Below, piece after piece: positions 49,424-58,925 of a stretch of DNA of 64,000 bases. The first letter of the stretch is position 1. Each line of letters begins with the position of its first letter. This stretch comes from Cellulomonas xiejunii. Lineage in GTDB: Bacteria > Actinomycetota > Actinomycetes > Actinomycetales > Cellulomonadaceae. The DNA is taken from positions 1,984,001-2,048,000 of the forward strand of contig NZ_CP101987.1 of assembly GCF_024508315.1 (NCBI RefSeq). The letters run 5' to 3'. The translations under genes and the position numbers were made by a program. Below the pieces are notes generated by a model. The model was not told the origin of the DNA. It saw nothing but the letters and a program-made list of their open reading frames with translations, and made no database searches.

Positions 49424-50614
49424 ATGCTCCGTTGGTTGACGTCCGGTGAGTCGCACGGTCCTGCGCTCGTCGGCATCCTCGACGGTCTGCCCGCCGGTGT
49501 GCAGGTGCAGACCTCCGACGTCCAGGCCGCGCTCGCGCGGCGTCGTCTCGGGTACGGGCGTGGCGCCCGCATGAAGTTCGAGCAGGACGCGGTGCGTCTG
49601 CTCGCGGGTGTGCGCCACGGTCTGACGCAGGGCGGCCCGATCGCGATCGAGGTGGGCAACACCGAGTGGCCCAAGTGGGCCGAGGTGATGGCCGCCGACC
49701 CCGTCGAGGACCCCGCGGTGCTGTCGCGGGCGCGCAACGCCCCGCTGACGCGGCCCCGCCCGGGCCACGCCGACCTGATCGGCATGCGCAAGTACGGCTT
49801 CGACGACGCGCGCCCCGTCCTCGAGCGCGCGTCCGCACGCGAGACCGCCACGCGCGTCGCGCTCGGTACCGTCGCGGCGGCCTTCCTCGAGCAGGTCGCG
49901 GGCGTGCGGTTGGTGTCCCACGTCGTCGCCATCGGACCGGTCGCGGTGCCGGACGACGCGCCCGCGCCGACGCCCGACGACGTCGCGGCCCTCGACGCCG
50001 ACCCGGTGCGGTGCTTCGACCCCGCGACGAGCGCGGCGATGGTCGCCGAGATCGACCAGTGCCACAAGGACGGCGACACGCTCGGCGGCGTCGTCGAGGT
50101 GCTGGTGCACGGGCTGCCGTCGGGCATCGGCACCTACGTGCAGGCCGACGGACGCCTCGACGCGCGCCTCGCGGCGGCGCTCATGGGCATCCAGGCCATC
50201 AAGGGCGTCGAGGTCGGTGACGGGTTCCGGACCGCGGCACGTCGCGGGTCGCAGGCGCACGACGAGATCGAGCGCGACGCGTCCGGGCGCATCGTGCGGC
50301 GCACCAACCGCGCCGGTGGCATCGAGGGCGGCATGTCGAACGGCGAGGTCGTGCGCGTGCGCGCCGCGATGAAGCCGATCTCGACGGTTCCTCGCGCGCT
50401 GGCCACCGTCGACACCGCCACGGGGGAGCCGGTCACGGCCCACCACCAGCGGTCGGACGTGTGCGCGGTGCCGCCGGCGGCCGTCGTCGCCGAGGCGATG
50501 GTCGCGCTCGTCGTCGCCCAGACGCTGCTGGAGAAGACCGGCGGGGACAGCGTGGCCGAGGTCCGGCGCAACCTCGAGGCGTACCTGACGGCGGTCCCCG
50601 AGCTGCTCGCCTGA
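49424..50614 (+). CDS. aroC: Chorismate synthase
   Basis: AroC converts EPSP to chorismate using reduced FMN. The 396-residue protein starts [21 protein letters not shown], with the conserved GESHG histidine, and shows [59 protein letters not shown] and [20 protein letters not shown]. Length and motifs are normal. No ribosome binding site precedes the ATG. It opens the aroC-aroK-aroB group, separated from aroE by the pilus cluster. Confidence 0.97.
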   Translation: MLRWLTSGESHGPALVGILDGLPAGVQVQTSDVQAALARRRLGYGRGARMKFEQDAVRLLAGVRHGLTQGGPIAIEVGNTEWPKWAEVMAADPVEDPAVLSRARNAPLTRPRPGHADLIGMRKYGFDDARPVLERASARETATRVALGTVAAAFLEQVAGVRLVSHVVAIGPVAVPDDAPAPTPDDVAALDADPVRCFDPATSAAMVAEIDQCHKDGDTLGGVVEVLVHGLPSGIGTYVQADGRLDARLAAALMGIQAIKGVEVGDGFRTAARRGSQAHDEIERDASGRIVRRTNRAGGIEGGMSNGEVVRVRAAMKPISTVPRALATVDTATGEPVTAHHQRSDVCAVPPAAVVAEAMVALVVAQTLLEKTGGDSVAEVRRNLEAYLTAVPELLA

Positions 50615-50678
50615 CGCGGTTCGTCCGGCGCCGGCCGACCGGCCCGTGGACCGCGCGGGGCTGGGCGCAGGGCGGGAC

Positions 50679-50684
50679 TAGGCT
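50679..50684 (+). promoter_or_regulatory. -10 element TAGGCT, leaderless start for aroK
   Basis: TAGGCT ends six bases before GTG 50691, so aroK-aroB can be transcribed separately from aroC as a leaderless message. Confidence 0.5.
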
Positions 50685-50690
50685 GCCGCC

Positions 50691-51254
50691 GTGCCCCGTC
50701 CCACCCCTGCCTCCGGACCCCGCGTCGTGCTGATCGGCCCGCCCGGCGCGGGCAAGTCCACCGTCGCCGCCGCGCTCGCCCAGCGCTGGCAGCTCGAGCC
50801 GCGCGACACCGACACCGACGTGGAGACGACCGCGGGCAAGTCCGTCGCCGACGTCTTCGTCGAGGACGGCGAGCCGCACTTCCGTGAGCTCGAGCGCGCC
50901 GCCGTCGCGACCGCGCTGGACGAGCACGACGGTGTGCTGGCGCTCGGCGGCGGCGCCGTGCTGGACCCGCGCACGCGCGACCTGCTGCAGGCCTACCGCC
51001 AGGGCGGTGGTGTGGTGGTGTTCCTCGACGTGAGCCTCGCGCACGCCGCCCCGCGCGTCGGGCTCAACCAGTCGCGCCCCCTGCTGGTCGGCAGCCCGCG
51101 CGCGCAGTGGCAGGCGCTCATGGACGTGCGGCGTCCGGTCTACGAGGAGGTCGCGACGGTGCACGTGTCGACGGACGGGCTGCGCCCGGTGGAGGTCGCC
51201 GAGGTCATCGAGTCGAGGCTGCGCGACCAGCGCGTCTCGGAGGCCGGCGCATGA
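50691..51254 (+). CDS. aroK: Shikimate kinase
   Basis: AroK phosphorylates shikimate with ATP. The 187-residue protein has Walker A (LIGPPGAGKSTVAAAL, residues 14-29), the shikimate-binding Asp in RDTDTDVE, the GEPHFRELERAAV motif with its binding Arg, LALGGGAVLD and the lid NQSRPLL. All active-site features are present. The GTG start is supported by the -10 element just upstream. The stop overlaps aroB (ATGA). Confidence 0.95.
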   Translation: MPRPTPASGPRVVLIGPPGAGKSTVAAALAQRWQLEPRDTDTDVETTAGKSVADVFVEDGEPHFRELERAAVATALDEHDGVLALGGGAVLDPRTRDLLQAYRQGGGVVVFLDVSLAHAAPRVGLNQSRPLLVGSPRAQWQALMDVRRPVYEEVATVHVSTDGLRPVEVAEVIESRLRDQRVSEAGA

Positions 51255-52372
51255 GCCCCGAGGCCGTCGTCACGGTCGCGGGGGACCAGCCGTACGACGT
51301 GGTCATCGGTCGGCACCTGCTCGGCCACCTGCCCGCGGTGCTCGGCGACACGGTGCGTCGCGTGCTCGTCGTCCACCCGGCGGCGCTCGCGACGTCGGCC
51401 GAGACCGTCCGCGAGGACCTCGTCGCCCACGGCTACGACGTGTACCTCGCGCAGGTCCCGGACGCCGAGGAGCAGAAGACCGCCCAGGTCGCGGCCTTCT
51501 GCTGGGGCGTGCTCGGTCAGGCGGACTTCACGCGGTCCGACGCCGTCGTCGGGCTCGGCGGGGGAGCGACGACCGACCTCGCCGGGTTCGTCGCGGCGAC
51601 GTGGCTGCGCGGCGTGCGCGTCGTGCAGGTCCCCACCACCGTCCTCGGCATGGTCGACGCCGCGGTCGGCGGCAAGACCGGCATCAACACGGCCGAGGGC
51701 AAGAACCTCGTCGGCGCGTTCCACCCGCCGGCCGGGGTGCTGTGCGACCTCGCCTCCGTGGAGTCCATGGCGCCCTTCGACTTCGTCGCCGGGCTCGCGG
51801 AGATCGTCAAGTGCGGGTTCATCGACGACCCGCGGATCCTCGAGCTCGTCGAGGAGAACACCGCCCTGCTGCAGGACCCGGTGGCGGCCGCGTCCTCACC
51901 CGTGCTCGCCGAGCTCGTCGAGCGGGCCGTGCGGACCAAGGCCCGCGTCGTCGGTGAGGACCTGCGCGAGGCAGGGCTGCGCGAGATCCTCAACTACGGG
52001 CACACGTTCGCGCACGCCGTCGAGCAGGTCGAGCGCTACCGGTGGCGCCACGGCGCGGCCGTCTCCGTCGGCATGGTCTACGTCGCCGAGCTGGCGCGGC
52101 TCGCCGGGCGGCTCGACGACGACGTCGTCGAGCGCCACCGCAGCGTCCTGACGTCTCTCGGGTTGCCGACGACGTACCGCGGCGACCGGTGGGAGCAGCT
52201 CCTGACGGCCATGCGCCGCGACAAGAAGACCCGGGGCGACCTGCTGCGCTTCGTCGTCCTCGACGGCCTCGCGCGCCCGTCGCGCCTCGAGGGTCCGGAC
52301 CCCACGCTCCTCGCTGCGGCGTACGCCGAGATCTCGACCACCCCGGAACCCGCCACCGGCATCCTCCTCTGA
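51251..52372 (+). CDS. aroB: 3-Dehydroquinate synthase
   Basis: AroB makes 3-dehydroquinate from DAHP, the second step of the shikimate pathway, using NAD and a divalent metal. The 373-residue protein has the NAD-binding GLGGGATTDLAGFVAATWLRG split near residues 98-118, PTTVLGMVDAAVGGKTGIN, the metal-binding Glu in GLAEIVKCGFI and the His pairs in NYGHTFAHAVE. ATG 51251 overlaps the aroK stop. The C-terminus is slightly extended. Confidence 0.96.
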   Translation: MSPEAVVTVAGDQPYDVVIGRHLLGHLPAVLGDTVRRVLVVHPAALATSAETVREDLVAHGYDVYLAQVPDAEEQKTAQVAAFCWGVLGQADFTRSDAVVGLGGGATTDLAGFVAATWLRGVRVVQVPTTVLGMVDAAVGGKTGINTAEGKNLVGAFHPPAGVLCDLASVESMAPFDFVAGLAEIVKCGFIDDPRILELVEENTALLQDPVAAASSPVLAELVERAVRTKARVVGEDLREAGLREILNYGHTFAHAVEQVERYRWRHGAAVSVGMVYVAELARLAGRLDDDVVERHRSVLTSLGLPTTYRGDRWEQLLTAMRRDKKTRGDLLRFVVLDGLARPSRLEGPDPTLLAAAYAEISTTPEPATGILL

Positions 52373-52424
52373 CCCACGAGCCATCGGCGGACGTCGTGGC
52401 GGCGCCCGCCGGTTGCACAAGGGC

Positions 52425-52459
52425 CTCACCTTGTAGCCATGCCTACAAGGTGAGAGACT
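52425..52459 (+). promoter_or_regulatory. Palindromic operator spanning the promoter of the SatD-like gene
   Basis: CTCACCTTGTAG (52425-52436) and CTACAAGGTGAG (52443-52454) are perfect 12-base inverted arms with a six-base centre. The left arm contains a -35-like TTGTAG (52431-52436); 17 bases later is GAGACT (52454-52459), a -10 that ends six bases before ATG 52466. A dimeric repressor bound here would cover the whole promoter. Confidence 0.7.
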
Positions 52460-52465
52460 TGTCGC

Positions 52466-53059
52466 ATGTTCGTGCTCACCATCGACCAGCGCGGCAGCCG
52501 CAGCGGTACCGACCGTGTCCCCGAGCTGCTCGCGGCGCTCGCGCGCGTGCCCGTCGTGCGGGGCTTCGAGCGGACGGTCGGCGACGAGGTCCAAGGGGTG
52601 CTCGACGACCCCGACGTCGTCGTCGACACCGCGCTGCGGGTCCTGCGCGACGGTGGCTGGAGCGTCGGGATCGGCGCCGGTGCCGTCGACGAGCCCCTGC
52701 CCGCCTCGCCGCGCGAAGGAGCAGGGCCCGCGTTCGTGCTCGCCCGTGAGGCCGTCGAGGCGGCGAAGAGCCGCCAGCGACCCGTGCCGCTGGCGGTCCG
52801 CGGCGCCGACCCGCAGGCCGCCGCCGACGCCGACGCCGTGCTCGTGCTCATCGGCGCGGTGGCGGCCCGGCGCACGGCGGCCGGGTGGCGCGCCGTGGAC
52901 GCGGCCCGCGAGACGGACGACGCAGGGCAGGGTGTCGTGGCACGCGCCCTCGGCGTGTCGCAGCAGGCCGTGAGCCAGCGCCTGCTGACCGCGCTGTGGG
53001 CCGAGGAGCTCGCCGCGCGCCCCGCTGCGGCGCGCCTGTTGACGCGCGCGGCCGGCTGA
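52466..53059 (+). CDS. SatD-like protein with C-terminal helix-turn-helix
   Basis: A 197-residue protein resembling the SatD family: it opens with a beta strand (MFVLTIDQRGSRSG), and carries RGFERTVGDEVQGVL and GGWSVGIGAG, the GDEfQ and G-I-G features of that family. The C-terminal 55 residues contain a helix-turn-helix-like segment (GVVARALGVSQQAVSQRLLTALW) suited to DNA binding. SatD proteins are of unknown biochemical function and are usually paired with a DUF3307 membrane protein, as here. The palindrome over its promoter suggests autoregulation through its own HTH, which is inference. Confidence 0.75.
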   Translation: MFVLTIDQRGSRSGTDRVPELLAALARVPVVRGFERTVGDEVQGVLDDPDVVVDTALRVLRDGGWSVGIGAGAVDEPLPASPREGAGPAFVLAREAVEAAKSRQRPVPLAVRGADPQAAADADAVLVLIGAVAARRTAAGWRAVDAARETDDAGQGVVARALGVSQQAVSQRLLTALWAEELAARPAAARLLTRAAG

Positions 53060-53075
53060 CGAGAGGGTCGGCGAC

Positions 53076-53504
53076 GTGCATCCCGCCCTCGTCGCCGGCA
53101 TCTGGGTCGGCGCCCTGCTCGTCTCCTCCGCCGGGGGTTGGTTCGTCACCCGGCTCGTCCTGCGCCTGGCGTCGCGCTCCCGCGACGCCGGACGGCGTCG
53201 CGGCGGGCACGGCCCCGTGCTCCTCGAACGTCTGAGCGTGAGCGACGGCCCCGAGGGGGAGGGGGCGCAGATCGTCCTGCGCGGCGGCACCTGGATCGGC
53301 GTCCTCGAGCGCCTCGCGGTGACCGGGAGCCTGCTGGTGGGCGTGCCCGAGGGCGTCGCGGTCGTCGTGGCCGTCAAGGGCCTCGGGCGCTACCCCGAGC
53401 TCCGCGAGAACCCGGGTGCGTCCGAGCGGTTCGTCATCGGGACCCTCGCCTCGCTGCTGTGGTCGGCGGTCGTCGGCCTCGCCGTCGCGCGCCTGCTGCT
53501 CTGA
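53076..53504 (+). CDS. DUF3307-like membrane protein paired with the SatD-like protein
   Basis: A 142-residue protein with an N-terminal membrane helix (LVAGIWVGALLVSSAGGWFV), a central region (RGGTWIGVLERLAVTGSLLVGVPEGVAVVVAVKGLGRYPEL in pieces) with one or two helices, and a C-terminal helix (RFVIGTLASLLWSAVVGLAVA). The KxxxRY...ERFVIGTLxSLL pattern resembles the C-terminus of DUF3307 proteins. GTG 53076 lies 16 bases after the SatD-like gene. A membrane sensor or effector role for the pair is speculative. Confidence 0.65.
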   Translation: MHPALVAGIWVGALLVSSAGGWFVTRLVLRLASRSRDAGRRRGGHGPVLLERLSVSDGPEGEGAQIVLRGGTWIGVLERLAVTGSLLVGVPEGVAVVVAVKGLGRYPELRENPGASERFVIGTLASLLWSAVVGLAVARLLL

Positions 53505-53521
53505 CGGGCGGTCACGGGCGC

Positions 53522-53527
53522 TAGGAT
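53522..53527 (+). promoter_or_regulatory. -10 element TAGGAT and structured leader of efp
   Basis: TAGGAT lies about 184 bases before the efp GTG. The leader holds two hairpins: GGCCGGTCCGT/ACGGTCCGGCC (53542-53575, one mismatch) and GCGGGCAC-CGG-GTGCCCGC (53597-53615, 8 bp). The remainder up to 53710 shows no gene. The structures may control efp expression or mRNA stability. Confidence 0.45.
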
Positions 53528-53710
53528 GGTCGACGGCCTGCGGCCGGTCCGTGCACCTCGTGCGACGGTCCGGCCGGGCACAGCGAGTCGGAAGCGGCGG
53601 GCACCGGGTGCCCGCACGACGGCTCCGTGGCCGGCAGCCGTCCCGTGGGGCGCTGTGCACCGGACGCGCCGCACGGCGCGCACCCACCACCGACCGGGAG
53701 AACGACGCTC

Positions 53711-54274
53711 GTGGCGACCACCAACGACCTGAAGAACGGCATCGTGCTGAAGATCGACGGACAGCTCTGGACCGTCGTGGAGTTCCAGCACGTCAAGCCT
53801 GGCAAGGGCGGGGCGTTCGTCCGCACCAAGCTGAAGAACGTGCTGTCCGGCAAGATCGTCGACCGTACGTTCAACGCGGGCCTGAAGGTCGAGACGGCCA
53901 CCGTCGACAAGCGCGACATGCAGTACCTGTACAAGGACGGCGACGATTTCGTGTTCATGGACACGGACACGTTCGACCAGATCAACGTTCCGGCCGCCAC
54001 CGTCGGCGACGCCGCGAACTTCATGCTGGAGTCGCAGACGGCGCTCGTCGCGACCAACGAGGGCGTGCCGCTGTACGTCGAGCTGCCCCCGTCGGTCGTC
54101 CTCGAGGTCACGTACACCGAGCCGGGCCTGCAGGGTGACCGCTCCTCGGCCGGCACCAAGCCCGCGACGCTGGAGACCGGGTACGAGATCCAGGTCCCGC
54201 TGTTCCTCGAGGCCAACACCAAGGTCAAGGTCGACACCCGCGACGGGTCGTACCTCGGCCGCGTGAACGACTGA
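53711..54274 (+). CDS. efp: Elongation factor P
   Basis: EF-P relieves ribosome stalling at polyproline. The 187-residue protein has the standard length and three beta-barrel domains. Domain I carries the tip loop [14 protein letters not shown] with Lys near residue 32; the loop resembles the actinobacterial type. The C-terminal signature ([21 protein letters not shown] region) is intact. GTG 53711 gives the conserved [13 protein letters not shown]-terminus. Only one base separates its stop from nusB. The window encodes several Pro-rich proteins that could be clients. Confidence 0.97.
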   Translation: MATTNDLKNGIVLKIDGQLWTVVEFQHVKPGKGGAFVRTKLKNVLSGKIVDRTFNAGLKVETATVDKRDMQYLYKDGDDFVFMDTDTFDQINVPAATVGDAANFMLESQTALVATNEGVPLYVELPPSVVLEVTYTEPGLQGDRSSAGTKPATLETGYEIQVPLFLEANTKVKVDTRDGSYLGRVND

Positions 54275-54275
54275 C

Positions 54276-54692
54276 GTGGGCGCCCGGACCAAGGCGCGCA
54301 AGCGCGCGCTCGACGTGCTGTTCGAGGCCGAGCAGCGTGGCCTGGACGTCCGCGAGCTCCTCGCGAAGCGTGTCGTGGAGCCGGGTACCGAGGCGTCGCT
54401 GCCCCAGTACGCGGTGGACATCGTCGAGGGCGTCCTCGCGCACTCCGAGCGGATCGACGAGCTCCTCGCGACGCACGCGCACGGCTGGACGGTGGCCCGC
54501 ATGCCCGCGGTCGACCGTGCGCTGCTGCGCCTCGCGACCTGGGAGATCCTCTGGAACGACGAGGTGCCGGACGCCGTCGCCGTCGACGAGGCGGTCTCCC
54601 TCGCGCGTGAGCTGTCGACCGACGACTCGCCCGCGTTCGTCAACGGCCTGCTGGGTCGCCTCGTCGTGCTGAAGCCGACGCTCCTCGCCTGA
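54276..54692 (+). CDS. nusB: Transcription antitermination factor NusB
   Basis: NusB binds boxA RNA with NusE (S10) in rRNA antitermination. The 138-residue all-helical protein begins GARTKARKRALDVLFEAEQRG and keeps WTVARMPAVDRALLRLATWEIL and VAVDEAVSLARELSTDDSPAFVNGLLGRL, the family hallmarks. GTG 54276 lies one base after the efp stop TGA, so the pair is co-transcribed. A strong hairpin follows. Confidence 0.96.
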   Translation: MGARTKARKRALDVLFEAEQRGLDVRELLAKRVVEPGTEASLPQYAVDIVEGVLAHSERIDELLATHAHGWTVARMPAVDRALLRLATWEILWNDEVPDAVAVDEAVSLARELSTDDSPAFVNGLLGRLVVLKPTLLA

Positions 54693-54710
54693 GACGTCGC
54701 ACGACCCGCC

Positions 54711-54750
54711 CACGACGCCCGAGCGCCCTCACAGGTGCTCGGGCGTCGTG
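54711..54750. terminator. Bidirectional hairpin between nusB and the GGDEF-EAL gene
   Basis: CACGACGCCCGAGC (54711-54724) pairs perfectly with GCTCGGGCGTCGTG (54737-54750), a 14-bp stem with a 12-base loop. The stop codon of the minus-strand GGDEF-EAL gene lies in the loop, so the hairpin serves both converging transcripts. Confidence 0.75.
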
Positions 54751-57104
54751 TCGTCGAAGGCCCCCTGCGCCACCAGCTGGGGACGAGCCACGAGGTGCAC
54801 GCGCCGACGCGGCAGCCGGATCTCTGCCCGGGGTGAACCGCCGCCGGCCGTGACCACGCCGCCCGCCACCCGCGGCTGCGGCCGGGCCCCCCGGACGGGC
54901 AGACCGGGCGCGGGCCGTCCCACGAAGTTCCCCTGCGCCTGCTGCACACCGAGCTCGACCAGCGCCTGCAGGTCGCCGGCCGACTCCACGCCCTCGGCGA
55001 CGACGTCGAGACCGTGGTGCTCCGCCAGCGCGACGATCGCGCGCACCGGACCCGCGCCACGGGGCGTGCGGACCTCCCGGACGAACGACCGGTCGATCTT
55101 CAGCACGTCCACGGGCAGCCGTGCCAGCCGCGCGAGCGAGCTGAACCCCGTCCCGAAGTCGTCGAGCGCGATGCGTGCGCCGCGTGCGCGCAGCTCGGAC
55201 AGCACCGGGACGGCCGCGGCCGTGCGCAGCATCGTGCTCTCGGTGATCTCGATGGTCAGGTGCTCCCAGGGTCCGCCCGACCACGCGGCGTCGATGCGCT
55301 CGAGGACGTCGTTCTCGTGGAGCTCACGCGCCGAGAGGTTCACGGCGACCGGCATGTGGTGCCGGTCCAGCGCGCGACGGGCCTGGCGGAGCATCGCCCT
55401 CCCGATCGGCACGATCAGGCCGCTCTGCTCGGCGAGGGTGAGCCAGTGCTCGGGCAGGATCAGGTTGTCGCCCTCACGCCAGCGCGCCAGCGCCTCGAGC
55501 CCGACGACCTCGAGCGTGCTGGTGTCGACGATCGGCTGGTAGTACGCGGTGATGCGGTCCTCCTCGACCGCGCGCTCGAGGGAGGCGCGCAGCCGGCGCG
55601 CGCCCTCGGCGCGCGCCCGCAGTGCGGAGTCGAAGACCCGGTGCCCGGACTTGGTGCGCTTCGCCTCGAGCATCGCCGCGTCCGCGTGTCGCAGCAGCGC
55701 GTCGGGGTCCACGATGTCGCTGGGGTTCCAGGTCGCGACACCGCAGGTCAGCCGAGGGCCGGCCACCGTGCCGACGCGGCTGCCGAACCCGCTGCGGACG
55801 CGGCTCGCGAGGTCGGCCAGCTCGTCGTCGCCGGGCGCGCGGCACACGACGACGGCGAACTCGTCGCCCGCGAGGCGGGCCACGTAGGTGTCGTCGTCGA
55901 CCCAGGTGCGCAGGAAGTCCGCGGTGCGGCGGAGCAGCTCGTCCCCGGCCGCGTGGCCCTCGCGGTCGTTGACGTCCTTGAAGCCGTCGATGTCGCAGTA
56001 GACGACCGACACCCGGGTCCGTTCGACCGCGGCCCGTTCGAGCACCTCGAGGAGGTGCGTGTCGACCGCGCGCCGGTTCGGCAGGCCGGTGAGGGTGTCC
56101 GTCACCGCGGCCCGCGACAGCCGCGTGTTCAGGGTGTAGCGCTCGGCAGCGGTGGAGACCACCAGACCGAGGTCGATGAGGAACGTCCGCTCGTGCGGCA
56201 GGAGCCGGTCCGGGTCGGCGGGGAACAGGTCGGCGACGAAGCGGTCCCGCTGCAGCGGGCGCAACGAGCCCTCGATGCTCGGGTCGCCGAGGACCTCGCG
56301 TGCCGCGTCCCTGGCCTGGACGAGCAGCGCGTCCGCGTCCCGGTGGAACCACGCGCTGTTGGTCACCGCGGAGAGCGCGTCGCGCATGAGCTCGCGGCGC
56401 TGCGCGGTGAGCTGCGCGCGGCGCAGGCGGACGGAGGCGAGCAGCTCGAGCCCGACCGCGAGGGGCAGCGGCCACAGGCTCGCGAGCAGCGCTCCGACGG
56501 GTCGGCCGGTGAGCAGCGTCCCGGCGGTCAGTGCGGCGAGGGACAGGCCTGCTGCCGAGACGAGCAACCAGCCCAGAGGGTTGAGGCGCACGGTGCCGAG
56601 TGCCGCGACGACGTACCCGACGACGATGCCGAGGGCGACGAAGAGCAGGGCGACCGCGACGGGCCGGCCCGTGGGGACGAGATCGGGTGCGTCGAGCGGG
56701 CCGAACGTGAGGAACCACAGGCCGGTGCGCAGCACGAGGACGACGGTCGCGGCCAGCACCCACGGGTGCAGCCGTGGGCCCGCGCCCCCGAGTGCACGGC
56801 TGGCCGGCAGGCAGAGCAGCGCCACGACGCCCACGAGCTGACCGTGCAGGAACGACATGGCCTCGCGCACCTCGCCGCCCGGGGCGACGCCGTGCAGGCC
56901 CGCGACCAGCAGCAGCGCGGCCATCGCGACGGACAGGGCGAGGGACCACGTCGACCCGTCCGAGCGCCGGGCACCGCGCCACCAGACCCACTGGAGCACG
57001 CAGAAGCCACCGACCAGACCGGCAGCGAGGAACTGCAGGACGGTGGTCCACAGGGGGACGTCGCCGAGCATGTCGGGTACATCGGCGCACATCAGGCCCG
57101 ACAT
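54729..57104 (-). CDS. Membrane GGDEF-EAL protein (c-di-GMP turnover)
   Basis: A 791-residue protein likely to make and/or degrade c-di-GMP. The first 235 residues contain six or seven membrane helices, followed by a GAF-like linker, a GGDEF domain (about 340-505) and an EAL domain (about 520-760). The cyclase motif reads AGDEF (RLAGDEFAVVV), a variant often active; no RxxD inhibitory site is seen before it. The EAL domain keeps GLEALARW, EITES, DDFGTGFSSLARL, LKIDRSFV and EGVES, so phosphodiesterase activity is likely. ATG 57104 has GGGAG three bases upstream; ATG 57092 and ATG 57071 are alternatives. A small hairpin (57117-57132) lies just before the start. Confidence 0.9.
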   Translation of the reverse strand: MSGLMCADVPDMLGDVPLWTTVLQFLAAGLVGGFCVLQWVWWRGARRSDGSTWSLALSVAMAALLLVAGLHGVAPGGEVREAMSFLHGQLVGVVALLCLPASRALGGAGPRLHPWVLAATVVLVLRTGLWFLTFGPLDAPDLVPTGRPVAVALLFVALGIVVGYVVAALGTVRLNPLGWLLVSAAGLSLAALTAGTLLTGRPVGALLASLWPLPLAVGLELLASVRLRRAQLTAQRRELMRDALSAVTNSAWFHRDADALLVQARDAAREVLGDPSIEGSLRPLQRDRFVADLFPADPDRLLPHERTFLIDLGLVVSTAAERYTLNTRLSRAAVTDTLTGLPNRRAVDTHLLEVLERAAVERTRVSVVYCDIDGFKDVNDREGHAAGDELLRRTADFLRTWVDDDTYVARLAGDEFAVVVCRAPGDDELADLASRVRSGFGSRVGTVAGPRLTCGVATWNPSDIVDPDALLRHADAAMLEAKRTKSGHRVFDSALRARAEGARRLRASLERAVEEDRITAYYQPIVDTSTLEVVGLEALARWREGDNLILPEHWLTLAEQSGLIVPIGRAMLRQARRALDRHHMPVAVNLSARELHENDVLERIDAAWSGGPWEHLTIEITESTMLRTAAAVPVLSELRARGARIALDDFGTGFSSLARLARLPVDVLKIDRSFVREVRTPRGAGPVRAIVALAEHHGLDVVAEGVESAGDLQALVELGVQQAQGNFVGRPAPGLPVRGARPQPRVAGGVVTAGGGSPRAEIRLPRRRVHLVARPQLVAQGAFDDTTPEHL

Positions 57105-57204
57105 GAACTCCCGAGCGGGTGACGGATCACCCACCCGGACGGACGCGTGCACGAGCGTGCTGCGCGTCACGTCCCGCCCAGCGGGCCCATGGCGCGCGGG
57201 CCGG

Positions 57205-57210
57205 TAGGCT
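57205..57210 (+). promoter_or_regulatory. -10 element TAGGCT of the pyr operon
   Basis: TAGGCT lies 57 bases before the pyrR ATG. The transcript would start near 57217 and include the PyrR-binding-like leader. Confidence 0.5.
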
Positions 57211-57230
57211 GGCGGCCGAGCAACACCCTT

Positions 57231-58921
<1,691 letters not shown>

Positions 58922-58925
<4 letters not shown>

